39,829 nucleotides of DNA from Chloroflexota bacterium (GTDB lineage Bacteria > Chloroflexota > Anaerolineae > Promineifilales > Promineifilaceae), in the NCBI GenBank assembly GCA_024223125.1, contig JAAEOP010000014.1:1-39829 (forward strand), in the 5' to 3' direction. Positions 1 to 6,705 of this stretch are shown piece after piece. Below the pieces are notes generated by a model. The model was not told where the DNA came from, searched no databases, and saw only the letters and a program-made list of their open reading frames with translations. A program made the position numbers and the translations under genes. The first letter of the stretch is position 1; the number at the start of each line of letters is the position of its first letter.

Positions 1-612
1 CCGGTCGGCAATAGCCACTGCTTCAGCTTGATCATGGGTTACAAACAGGGTGGTGATGCCCGCCTCTTGTTGCAACGTTCGCACCATCTGCCGCAGCTCC
101 TCGCGCAAACTGCGATCCAGGTTACTGAGGGGTTCATCCAGTAGCAGCAGCCTGGGGCGGATGATTAAAGCACGAGCCAGCGCTACCCGCTGCCGTTGTC
201 CGCCAGAAAGTTGATCGGGCCAATGGTTCTGGAAGTTGGGCAGCTGCACGGCCGTTAATGCCGCCGCCACTCGCTCCTGAATCTCTGCTCGGTTACATTT
301 ACGCATTTTCAAGCCGTAAGCTACATTATCACCCACAGACATGAAAGGGAAGAGGGTATGTTCCTGGAAGACCATGACGGCGTTCCGTTTTTCCGGCGGC
401 ACAGTCAATACGGACCGGCCATCGAAAAGCACATCTCCCCGCGTCGGCTGCAGCAACCCAGAGATCAGGCGCAGCGTTGTCGTTTTGCCGCAGCCAGACG
501 GTCCCAACAACACCATCAGTTCACCTTCGTTAATGGTGAGGTTGAGGTCGGACACGGCCGTGACGCCCGGCGCATACTCTTTCGTCAGATTTTGCAGCGT
601 AAGTGTTGTCAT
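1..612 (-). CDS. ABC transporter ATP-binding protein (3' end outside window)
   Basis: The reverse strand reads without a stop from an ATG at 612 to the window edge (204 codons), so the C-terminus is missing. Visible motifs are Walker A GPSGCGKTT, the Q-loop VFQEHTLFPF, the signature LSGGQRQR, Walker B LLLLDEPLSNLD and the H-loop VTHDQAEA. The DEPLSNLD and THDQAEA wording is typical of the PotA/FbpC/MalK branch and not of GlnQ-type ATPases, which usually read DEPTSALD. It is the last gene of a minus-strand cluster with two HisM/GlnP-like permeases and a type-3 binding protein, so it probably powers that importer at the inner face of the membrane. The missing C-terminus would show whether it carries the TOBE domain of the PotA branch. 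The family is certain; the substrate is not. Confidence 0.93.
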   Translation of the reverse strand, partial: MTTLTLQNLTKEYAPGVTAVSDLNLTINEGELMVLLGPSGCGKTTTLRLISGLLQPTRGDVLFDGRSVLTVPPEKRNAVMVFQEHTLFPFMSVGDNVAYGLKMRKCNRAEIQERVAAALTAVQLPNFQNHWPDQLSGGQRQRVALARALIIRPRLLLLDEPLSNLDRSLREELRQMVRTLQQEAGITTLFVTHDQAEAVAIADR

Positions 613-620
613 CCCGATCA

Positions 621-650
621 ATTGACAATTGTTAATCTTCAATTGTCAAT
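621..650. repeat. Intergenic inverted repeat (attgacaatt type)
   Basis: Perfect 10-bp arms at 621-630 and 641-650 are separated by 10 bp. It lies between the binding-protein gene and the downstream ATPase gene and is one of several AT-rich intergenic hairpins in the window. There is no U-tract, so an intrinsic terminator is unlikely. Confidence 0.7.
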
Positions 651-670
651 CGTAATCATTCACTCCCCCA

Positions 671-736
671 AGGTGCCCGGCACTTATAAACGAGTGTGCT
701 ACTCCAGTAGACTTGGTAATGAAGTGCCGGGCACCT
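671..736. repeat. REP-like palindrome, copy 1
   Basis: Perfect 15-bp arms, aggtgcccggcactt at 671-685 and its reverse complement at 722-736, enclose a 36-bp loop. Related elements lie at 25500-25564 and 34313-34364. The core GTGCC(C/G)GGCAC resembles repeats mobilised by REP-associated tyrosine transposases in other bacteria, but no such transposase is in the window. Confidence 0.75.
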
Positions 737-755
737 GAATGGTTACTGTCAATCA

Positions 756-1589
756 TTAAGGCCACACCTCCATTTCTCCACCCAAAGGCAGATCAAGGAT
801 TTTGTCTGGGCCAACGAACCAGCGGTCGTATATTTGCTGGTAGGAGCCATTTTCCCACAACTCTTGCATGGTGTAATTTACCTGGTCTCGCCACAACGAA
901 TCATTATTAGGCAGACCGATGCCGAATTGTACCGGATTGTGACCGCCGGGCAGCAGTTCCAGATTGGGGTCACCGGCTGCTAGAGAGAGCATGGTGATGT
1001 TGTCCTCCGTGTACCCTTCTACCGCGCCGTCACGCAAGGCTTGCATGGCGGCTAACTTGTCATCAAATTCGACCACATCTGGCGCGGGGCCGTCCATTGC
1101 GGCCGAATATACTTGCCAGGACGGAATGGCCGAACTGCCAGCATTAGCGGCCACCGTTTGGCCCATCAACTCATCAATTGAACTGTATGTGCCTTTGCGA
1201 ATGAGGAATGATTGATTGTCCCAGAAGTAGGTGATACTGAAATCAATAGCGTCATCCCGGTCGCGGGTGTGGTTCATGCTGGCAACCGACATATCTACTT
1301 CGCCATCCTGCAAAAAGCTGATGCGGGTTGTGCCATCTACTACGATCAGTTCTGGTTCTACACCTAGCTGCGCGGCCATCGCGTTGGCTAGGTCAACGTC
1401 GAAGCCGACCCAATCACCATTTTCATCAATGAAGCTCATGGGCGGGTTATCGTTGCGGATGCCAATCCGTACAACGCCATTATCTATGACTTGGTTGTAG
1501 GTGGATGCGGCCGTTTCGCCACCTCCACAAGCAACCAATAATAAACCAGTCATGAACAATAATACGATGAGTGAAACGGGTTTTTTCAT
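756..1589 (-). CDS. Amino-acid-type ABC transporter substrate-binding lipoprotein
   Basis: The 277-aa protein starts with a lipoprotein signal peptide (MKKPVSLIVLLFMTGLLLVACGGG). Cys21 is the expected lipidated residue, so it should sit outside the cell on the membrane. The body is a type-3 periplasmic binding fold (SBP_bac_3): PPMSFIDENGDWVGFDVDLA near residue 50, the LQDGEVDMSVASMNHTRDR stretch with the Arg that usually clamps the ligand carboxylate, and a C-terminal lobe with an NNDSLWRDQVNYTMQEL helix. A good ribosome binding site (GAGGAGA) precedes the ATG. It lies between the second permease and the ATPase in one transcription unit. A polar amino acid is the likely ligand from family knowledge; the exact one cannot be read from sequence. 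Confidence 0.92.
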   Translation of the reverse strand: MKKPVSLIVLLFMTGLLLVACGGGETAASTYNQVIDNGVVRIGIRNDNPPMSFIDENGDWVGFDVDLANAMAAQLGVEPELIVVDGTTRISFLQDGEVDMSVASMNHTRDRDDAIDFSITYFWDNQSFLIRKGTYSSIDELMGQTVAANAGSSAIPSWQVYSAAMDGPAPDVVEFDDKLAAMQALRDGAVEGYTEDNITMLSLAAGDPNLELLPGGHNPVQFGIGLPNNDSLWRDQVNYTMQELWENGSYQQIYDRWFVGPDKILDLPLGGEMEVWP

Positions 1590-1610
1590 ATGTAAAATCT
1601 CCTCGTTTTT

Positions 1611-1656
1611 GTGGTTAGTGGCTGGTGGTTAGCAGTTTGTACCAGCCACCAACCAC
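1611..1656. repeat. Intergenic hairpin (gtggttagtggctggt type)
   Basis: Arms 1611-1626 and 1641-1656 match at 15 of 16 positions around a 14-bp loop. It separates the downstream permease from the binding-protein gene. A similar GTGGTT/AACCAC-rich hairpin lies at 4382-4427, upstream of the radical SAM gene. Confidence 0.65.
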
Positions 1657-1660
1657 CATT

Positions 1661-2386
1661 TCAATAATTCGCTAAAGAATGGACTAAATCGCCGCTACGA
1701 TGGCCGTGTTCCCAGCGTTGGGCTATGCGGGAGAGACTGAAAGCGACGCTGAAATAAAAAAATCCGACAACCAGGAACATGGATACCCAGTAGGGAGCGT
1801 TCCCCACCTCGCTGCCCAGAGCAATGCGGGCCACTGTCATCAATTCTGCCACACCGAGGATAATGACGACGGAGGTGTCTTTGAAGAGGCTGATGGCCTG
1901 ACCGGTGAAGGCTGGCAGCATAACGTGCAAAGTATAGCGTATTTTGATTAGCCAGTAAGTTTGCCGTTGGCTGCTGCCCATGAGCCGGGCTGACTCGACC
2001 ATGGGTTGGGGTACGGATTGCAGCCCGGCGCGCACGATTTCGGCCTGGTAAGCGCTGCTGTACAAAGTCAGGGTGACCAGGGCGGATGTGAGCGCGGTGC
2101 GTTCCAGGCCCAGTTGACGGCCGAATCCCAACAATTGATGCACGATCAACAACAACAAAATGAGGGGGATGCCCCGAAAAAGTTGTACGTAGGCGTAGGC
2201 GAGCAGGCGCAACGGCCGAAAGCGCGACTTGTATCCTGTGCCAATGATTACAGCCAGCAAAAAACCCACCCCAATGGCCACCATCGCCAGCAGAATGCTC
2301 ATTAGCAGCCCGCCAGGACGATGACCAGGAAAGCCTAGCAGCAGGTTGGGCAAATTTTTCAGCAGGAAGATGGTCTGATTATTCAT
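1661..2386 (-). CDS. Polar amino-acid ABC transporter permease
   Basis: A 241-aa integral membrane protein of the HisM/GlnP type. The conserved LFRGIPLILLLL, TLYSSAYQAEIVRAGLQSVP and the EAA-loop VESARLMGSSQRQTYWLIKI are all present; the EAA loop docks onto the ATPase. About five hydrophobic segments are visible. It follows the other permease and precedes the binding protein, so the two permeases probably form a heterodimer. The ATG at 2386 has no good Shine-Dalgarno sequence. An internal Met (MSILLAMV, residue 29) is an alternative start, but the upstream residues fit the cytoplasmic N-terminus of the family. The gap before this gene carries two adjacent hairpins (2414-2459). Confidence 0.92.
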   Translation of the reverse strand: MNNQTIFLLKNLPNLLLGFPGHRPGGLLMSILLAMVAIGVGFLLAVIIGTGYKSRFRPLRLLAYAYVQLFRGIPLILLLLIVHQLLGFGRQLGLERTALTSALVTLTLYSSAYQAEIVRAGLQSVPQPMVESARLMGSSQRQTYWLIKIRYTLHVMLPAFTGQAISLFKDTSVVIILGVAELMTVARIALGSEVGNAPYWVSMFLVVGFFYFSVAFSLSRIAQRWEHGHRSGDLVHSLANY

Positions 2387-2413
2387 ACTAAGGAACCGTG
2401 ATTTATTAACAGT

Positions 2414-2459
2414 CCAATCTCTGAGATTGGGAGATTAGGAGATTGAATCTCCTAATCTC
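2414..2459. repeat. Double intergenic hairpin (agattgg / gagattaggagatt)
   Basis: Two palindromes are adjacent. CCAATCT-ctg-AGATTGG spans 2414-2430. A perfect 14-bp arm pair with a 1-bp centre spans 2431-2459. The GATTAG-type sequence is related to the repeat at the end of moaC (16961-17000). Confidence 0.7.
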
Positions 2460-2487
2460 ATGTAAAATATTTATTTAATCCCCAACC

Positions 2488-3249
2488 CTAAATCTCCACC
2501 CTGGCCGCGTGATGGGGGATGGTTTTTGGCCTGAGGCGATGATCGAGCCGCTGTTCCACCCAATGCAAAAAGGCGGCGTAGGTGATGGAAAGCAATAGGT
2601 AGACGACGGCCGCCAGCAGCAAGAATTCTACAGCGCGAAAGGTACGGGTAACGGCCGTTTGGGTGGCGTGAAAAAATTCTGGCACGGCCACAAAGGCGAC
2701 CAAAGCTGTGTTTTTCATATTGTGAATGAGGCGTGTTTCGATAGCTGGGAAGGCGGCACGGAAGCCCTGAGGGAGTATGATTTGGCAGAAGACGGCTGTT
2801 CGGGAAGCCCCCAATGAACGAGCCGTATCCACATATTCTTGGGGCAGCGTACCTACCCCGGCGCGGAACAGTTCCGCAATGTAGGCGCTGCTGTTCAATG
2901 TCAGGGCTACGGTGGCTGCCAGGGCGTAGTAGGGCAAAGATAAGCCGGTGATATTCTCACTCCATTGAGCCAGCACGTTGTCAAAAAAAAGTCCCTGACG
3001 CATCTGTAGCGGAAACAGGTTGGGGATGGCGAAGGCGAAAAAGATGATTAGCACGAGGGCGGGAATGTTGCGGAAGATGTCTACGTAAATGCTGCCCAGC
3101 CGGCACACAAACGGCCGTGCCGAAAGGCGCATCGTCCCTACAAGAATGCCGGCGATGAGAGAGAGGATGCTGGTGACGGCCGTTAACAGTAGTGTCAACA
3201 GCAGCCCGCGGCTCAATAACTGAATTGTTTCCGGGGTTAGCCAGCTCAT
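2488..3249 (-). CDS. Polar amino-acid ABC transporter permease
   Basis: A 253-aa HisM/GlnP-type membrane protein. Diagnostic stretches are DIFRNIPALVLIIFFAFAIP, TLNSSAYIAELFRAGVGTLP and the EAA loop VDTARSLGASRTAVFCQIIL. A weak GGAAAGA precedes the ATG. It is the first clear gene of the importer unit and probably pairs with the 241-aa permease. Its start codon overlaps by ATGA with the stop of a 48-codon ORF that ends in a methyltransferase-like remnant, so upstream translation could couple to it. The C-terminal tail (PKTIPHHAARVEI) is soluble. Confidence 0.92.
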   Translation of the reverse strand: MSWLTPETIQLLSRGLLLTLLLTAVTSILSLIAGILVGTMRLSARPFVCRLGSIYVDIFRNIPALVLIIFFAFAIPNLFPLQMRQGLFFDNVLAQWSENITGLSLPYYALAATVALTLNSSAYIAELFRAGVGTLPQEYVDTARSLGASRTAVFCQIILPQGFRAAFPAIETRLIHNMKNTALVAFVAVPEFFHATQTAVTRTFRAVEFLLLAAVVYLLLSITYAAFLHWVEQRLDHRLRPKTIPHHAARVEI

Positions 3250-3392
3250 TCTTTCCGTCCAATCAGCAACATGATCGCCTGTTCGTCCGTCAGTGGGGCG
3301 CTGTCGTAATCCCCGTAAGCGGCTTGGATAGTGTGCTGTCCAAAACCACAGCCCACAACTGAAAACTGATTATTGCTCCGCCGGTGGCGCAT
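3246..3392 (-). pseudogene. Methyltransferase C-terminal remnant inside a 48-aa ORF
   Basis: From an ATG at 3392 there is a 48-codon ORF ending at 3246 with a TGA that overlaps the permease start. Its second half (about 3246-3350) ends with AAYGDYDSAPLTDEQAIMLL and then IGRKE. This matches the usual end of small class I SAM methyltransferases, where a YGDYD-x(2)-P motif precedes a final hydrophobic strand and an RK pair. The rest of such an enzyme (GxGxG motif and so on) is absent, so I read it as the surviving tail of a deleted gene. The first 10-15 codons come from a spacer sequence (aactgaaaactgatta type) also seen near 7277. A good GAGGAG lies before the ATG, so a short peptide could still be made. 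Homology is judged by eye. Confidence 0.45.
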
Positions 3393-3435
3393 GTAACTCC
3401 TCACTCACGGTGGGGAGATAAACGTTGCGCTTCTT

Positions 3436-4356
3436 TCACAAACTGTCGCGCACATCGAGCATAGGGATGTCTTGCCGTTCTAATTCATTGAGGGCTTCAA
3501 AGGGAACAACGGCGTCGAGGGATGCGGCCGTTTGTGCCCATCCTTCCAACCATTCCCGGCTAAACCCATCCACATCATCTACCACGCGCAGGCGATCAAT
3601 CTGGTATGTATCCTTGAGCAACTTTACTTCAGCAGCCACGCTTTCTGGTGAGCGCTGGCGGAAATTGTGACCATGTACGGTATCGCGGCACCAATCGCAG
3701 CCGTAAGGGCAGCCGCGGGCTGTGGAAATGGTTAGCGATGAATAGCCGTTCATTTCTTGCCACAAGTCCATATATTGGTCCATGTCAATCAAGTCGCGGG
3801 CCGGCAGAGGCAGGGTATCCAGATTCTCGATGGGTAGGCGGGGTTGGTTGACCACAATTTTCTCCCCATCACTGAAAGCAATACCTGGTTCGTTGTGCAA
3901 AACGGCCGTACTGAGCGAAGCTGAAGCGGCCGCTGTCAAAACCTCGACATCGTACAAATCCAGCAGGTTGGTGATGGTTTGTTCCCCTTCATGATGCACT
4001 ACAATATCTATCTCCGTCCGTGCGGCGTAGAAGTCGGGCGCTTTGGTGGGGTCTGGGCCGCCGATAACGGTCGTGGCCCCGAAATCCTTTGCTATTTGCG
4101 CCAGCGTCAAGGCCATTTCTCGTGTGGGCAATAAAGATGAGATGCCTACCAGATCGGGCGCTTCTGTATGCAATGCTTCGGCAAAAGCGCTCTCATCCTT
4201 AGCAAAGGTAGCATCAAATATGGCTACCTCGTGCCCCTGCTCACGCACGTATCCAGCCAGGTAAAGCAGGCCCAAAGGAAAATAAGGACTACTGGCCGCT
4301 TGTTCGTCTGGATTTTTGCTTAAAAACATTGGGTGACAGAAAAGAATTTTTGCCAT
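3436..4356 (-). CDS. B12-binding radical SAM protein with in-frame UGA near the end
   Basis: I chose the ATG at 4356 because AAGGAG lies just upstream; a longer frame would translate an intergenic hairpin. The 306-aa product has an N-terminal cobalamin-binding-type Rossmann domain (MAKILFCHPMFLS, then SSPYFPLGLLYLAGYVREQG) and a radical SAM core with CPYGCDWC (CxxxCxxC), which holds the 4Fe-4S cluster. The frame stops at a UGA (3436-3438) after DVRDSL. It then continues for 21 sense codons (KKRNVYLPTVSEELHAPPAE plus Q) to a TAA at 3370. That tail reads like a genuine C-terminus, so the UGA may be a recent nonsense change, a sequence error or a readthrough site. A repeat-derived insert (AAASASLS, about 3914-3935) sits between the two domains. 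The reaction is unknown. Confidence 0.8.
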   Translation of the reverse strand: MAKILFCHPMFLSKNPDEQAASSPYFPLGLLYLAGYVREQGHEVAIFDATFAKDESAFAEALHTEAPDLVGISSLLPTREMALTLAQIAKDFGATTVIGGPDPTKAPDFYAARTEIDIVVHHEGEQTITNLLDLYDVEVLTAAASASLSTAVLHNEPGIAFSDGEKIVVNQPRLPIENLDTLPLPARDLIDMDQYMDLWQEMNGYSSLTISTARGCPYGCDWCRDTVHGHNFRQRSPESVAAEVKLLKDTYQIDRLRVVDDVDGFSREWLEGWAQTAASLDAVVPFEALNELERQDIPMLDVRDSL

Positions 4357-4381
4357 AGGTACTCCTTGTTGATAGTGGACG

Positions 4382-4427
4382 GCGGTTGGTGGTTGGTAGT
4401 TTGTGCTAACCACTAGCCACCACCCCC
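4382..4427. repeat. Intergenic imperfect hairpin (ggttggtggttgg type)
   Basis: The left arm (about 4382-4399) and the right arm (4408-4427, rich in AACCACTAGCCACCACC) pair imperfectly. It is related in sequence to the hairpin at 1611-1656 and sits directly upstream of the Shine-Dalgarno sequence of the radical SAM gene. Confidence 0.5.
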
Positions 4428-4474
4428 ATTGCAGTATATCCACAATTGATTACAACCAGCTTACAAACTGGCAG

Positions 4475-5485
4475 TCAGGTCATGGCTTCGGCCGTTTGTT
4501 GTTGTTGTGACTGTAGAAGTTTGACTGCGCCGGCTGCCAGGAAGACGCCTGTTGCCATCGCTATTGTGCTGGTGATGCTGCCTAGAGATAGGAGTGGCAC
4601 ACCGACCAGCGAATGACCCAAATTGCAGCCACCGGCAATGCCGGCTCCAATACCCATCAGCAAACCGCCAGCGCCCAGTTCAACGTAACGTCGGATTGAT
4701 TCCCCGCGCACCCATAATGTCCCCGATCGCCAGGCAGCGATGAAGGCGCCGGGAACCAGGCTGATAAGGGTGATGGGGATCCAGGGGACGCCGCCTTCAC
4801 TTTGACCGGCCAGGGCCTGCAGGATGCCGGAGGGGACGCCAGATGTGCCATAGGTGTAGTTGGAACCACCAGCCTGAGCCAGTAGCCAGGCGAAGCTCAT
4901 GAACAGGCCCGTGACCAGACCAAGGATGAGCCAGTTCCACAATTTGCCTCGGTCGTGGCGGGGGGAGCGGAAGAGGTATACGGCCGTTGCCACCCCTAAC
5001 AGCAGTAGAAAAATCACACCGGCCGGGCCAAATAGATTTGTTACGGTGGCGCTCTCGCCGTTAGCGTTGATGGTTGTTGCTCGCAGTGCCTCACGCACCG
5101 GTTTTAATGGCCCCAGGTAGGTCATGATGTCGCCCAGCGTCCAAAAAGCGACGGCTACCAATACTCCTAACATGCCATGTCCCAGCTTGTAAAACAGTCC
5201 TGTAATGCAAGTGGCGGCAATCACCATACCCATACCAAAAATCAGCCCGCCGAGGATATTAGCCTGCCAGGCAAAAGGGGGAATCCAGGCCTCGACCCAA
5301 CCCAGAAAAATCATACCGCGCACTAGGGGAATGCCGATTAGAAGCGCCAAGAGGTAAGCACGAAAAAGATCTATCTGACGCGGCCGACCTACCAAACCAC
5401 GCCAGGTACTATGAAAACAAAAATCTCCACGTTCAAAAATATAACCGATGCCGAGGCCAGCAAAAATCGCTAAAATGATAGTCAT
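4475..5485 (-). CDS. YeeE/YedE-family sulfur (thiosulfate) transporter
   Basis: A 336-aa membrane protein with about nine or ten hydrophobic segments. The three short Cys motifs of the family are present: GDFCFHS (Cys23), AATCITGLFYKLGHG (Cys93) and GIAGGCNLGHSL near residue 290. In the thiosulfate transporter TsuA (YeeE) the equivalent cysteines relay the substrate across the membrane. The family also includes selenium- and sulfur-related transport genes, so thiosulfate is a likely substrate but not a proven one. AAGGTG precedes the ATG. It appears to be a single-gene unit on the minus strand, with about 170 bp of upstream DNA before the remnant on the opposite strand. No TusA/SirA-like gene is adjacent. 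Confidence 0.9.
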   Translation of the reverse strand: MTIILAIFAGLGIGYIFERGDFCFHSTWRGLVGRPRQIDLFRAYLLALLIGIPLVRGMIFLGWVEAWIPPFAWQANILGGLIFGMGMVIAATCITGLFYKLGHGMLGVLVAVAFWTLGDIMTYLGPLKPVREALRATTINANGESATVTNLFGPAGVIFLLLLGVATAVYLFRSPRHDRGKLWNWLILGLVTGLFMSFAWLLAQAGGSNYTYGTSGVPSGILQALAGQSEGGVPWIPITLISLVPGAFIAAWRSGTLWVRGESIRRYVELGAGGLLMGIGAGIAGGCNLGHSLVGVPLLSLGSITSTIAMATGVFLAAGAVKLLQSQQQQTAEAMT

Positions 5486-5657
5486 GGTACACCTTGATCC
5501 GGTGTAGTCTTGGGAAAGTGACGAAAAATTCGTGACACTAACATAATCCTAAAGCCGTGCCTAAGTTATCTCCTGTGGAGAAAGCTAAACGTAAGCTACC
5601 CTACGGAAATGAGCCTCATTCACACTTTTGTAATGTTTTGAGGATGGTATATACACG

Positions 5658-5860
5658 ATGATGAAAAAAATGTGTCTGAGATGAGGGCTAATCATTGATT
5701 TGTTCCTGATTCTGACTGCCTGTACGGCACAGAAGAGCAAACCTGCGGAAGCCATACAGATGATAACGGCCGAAACTTACTTCGACAAGATTCACGGGGC
5801 GTGGCAGGCAACGATGGTCGCTAACCACACCGGGCTGGATTTGGCCTTGCTTTTGACCAT
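5658..5860 (+). pseudogene. Lipoprotein N-terminal remnant, ADP-ribosylglycohydrolase-like
   Basis: From an ATG at 5658 the frame reads MMKKMCLR, then a TGA (5682), then LIIDLFLILTACTAQK, which looks like a lipoprotein signal peptide with its Cys. Next comes ITAETYFDKIHGAWQATMVA followed by NHTGLDL. The DKIHGAW motif is the usual beginning of ADP-ribosylglycohydrolase-type domains (DKIxGxW). The similarity ends near 5841, and the rest of the enzyme (normally 300 residues or more) is missing. The later part of the frame runs into the promoter of the next gene. Together with the 444-bp gap it fills (5486-5929), this indicates a decayed gene. The family call rests on one motif. Confidence 0.5.
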
Positions 5861-5864
5861 AGGG

Positions 5865-5894
5865 TTGAGAACGGCCGCCTATATCCCCTATAAT
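5865..5894 (+). promoter_or_regulatory. Sigma-70-type promoter of the XRE gene
   Basis: TTGAGA at 5865-5870, an 18-bp spacer and a perfect TATAAT at 5889-5894. Transcription would start near 5901, giving a leader of about 29 nt with AAAGGAG at 5917-5923. Confidence 0.65.
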
Positions 5895-5929
5895 AAACAT
5901 AAAGTGTACTTGCGCGAAAGGAGATGCAT

Positions 5930-6583
5930 ATGAATGAATCAACGACGTTTGGCAAAATGGTTAAGGAGCGACGGCAGCAACTTGAGATAACGAAAGAAGA
6001 TCTAGCCAATCGGGCCAATTGTGCCACCATTTCTGTGCGGCGGATTGAAGCGGGGTCGTTACGGCCGTCTATCCAATTAGCTGAACAGTTGGCTGAGGCA
6101 TTAAACGTTCCGGTCGCAGAACAAGAAGCCTTTATTAAACTGGCCCGAAATGTATCGAGTGGTAACGGTGCGGGTAAAAGGAAAATCCAGGAGCAAATCC
6201 CGGCTGGCGAGCCAGGAATAGATTCCCGAATGTGGCAGTATACTGAATATTTTTTACCCCTGCTACCGTTGATTTTTATGGCGCTTGTTCTGGTTATCAA
6301 TCCGCGCTATCTGGGAACGTTAGCAGCTGTCAAACCGCCATTTATCATTGTCAATATTTTGCCCTGGGGCTGGCTGGTGATTGTTTTGGCGCTGGGGTTG
6401 ATGTTGGTGTCTAAGGTTGTGTTGCAAGTCGGCCGTCGCGGCCGGGGCAAGCATCAAGTTTATTATCGTATCGGCTTAAATGGCTTCGTCTTGCTATTTA
6501 TGACTTTTCCGGCCATATTGCTGATATTGTTGGCTCCAGCTCTGTTTCAATTATTGCAGAGTAGCGTACTTGATTCGAGGTGA
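5930..6583 (+). CDS. XRE-family DNA-binding membrane protein
   Basis: The start at 5930 lies 6 nt after AAAGGAG; the ATG at 5924 is too close to it. Residues 6-62 form a Cro/CI-type helix-turn-helix (MVKERRQQLEITKEDLANRA, then ISVRRIEAGSLRPS), which binds DNA. The second half has three hydrophobic segments (YFLPLLPLIFMALVLVI; NILPWGWLVIVLALGLML; GFVLLFMTFPAILLILLA), so this regulator is probably tethered to the membrane and might sense an envelope signal. It has its own promoter and is flanked by a decayed lipoprotein gene and a convergent selenoprotein gene. The target genes are unknown. Similar XRE-plus-membrane proteins are common in Chloroflexota and Actinobacteria. Confidence 0.85.
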   Translation: MNESTTFGKMVKERRQQLEITKEDLANRANCATISVRRIEAGSLRPSIQLAEQLAEALNVPVAEQEAFIKLARNVSSGNGAGKRKIQEQIPAGEPGIDSRMWQYTEYFLPLLPLIFMALVLVINPRYLGTLAAVKPPFIIVNILPWGWLVIVLALGLMLVSKVVLQVGRRGRGKHQVYYRIGLNGFVLLFMTFPAILLILLAPALFQLLQSSVLDSR

Positions 6584-6705
6584 ATATTTGTCAAGCCTTC
6601 AATTCCATACCGGAACGTGAATTACTTTTCCGAAGCCCTCGTTTACATAGGGATGCCGCGTGATTTTCCATTACAGTTGCAATCAGTTCCCGCCAGTTCC
6701 AATCG

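Noticed and set aside
358..738. Long plus-strand frames opposite the ABC ATPase
   Set aside because: They are antisense shadows; the minus strand carries all ATPase motifs without interruption.
3370..3440. Selenocysteine at the UGA of the radical SAM gene
   Set aside because: No stable hairpin with a G-containing loop follows at the right distance, and the surrounding residues (DSL-x-KKRN) do not suggest a redox Cys position. Trp or Arg is more likely.
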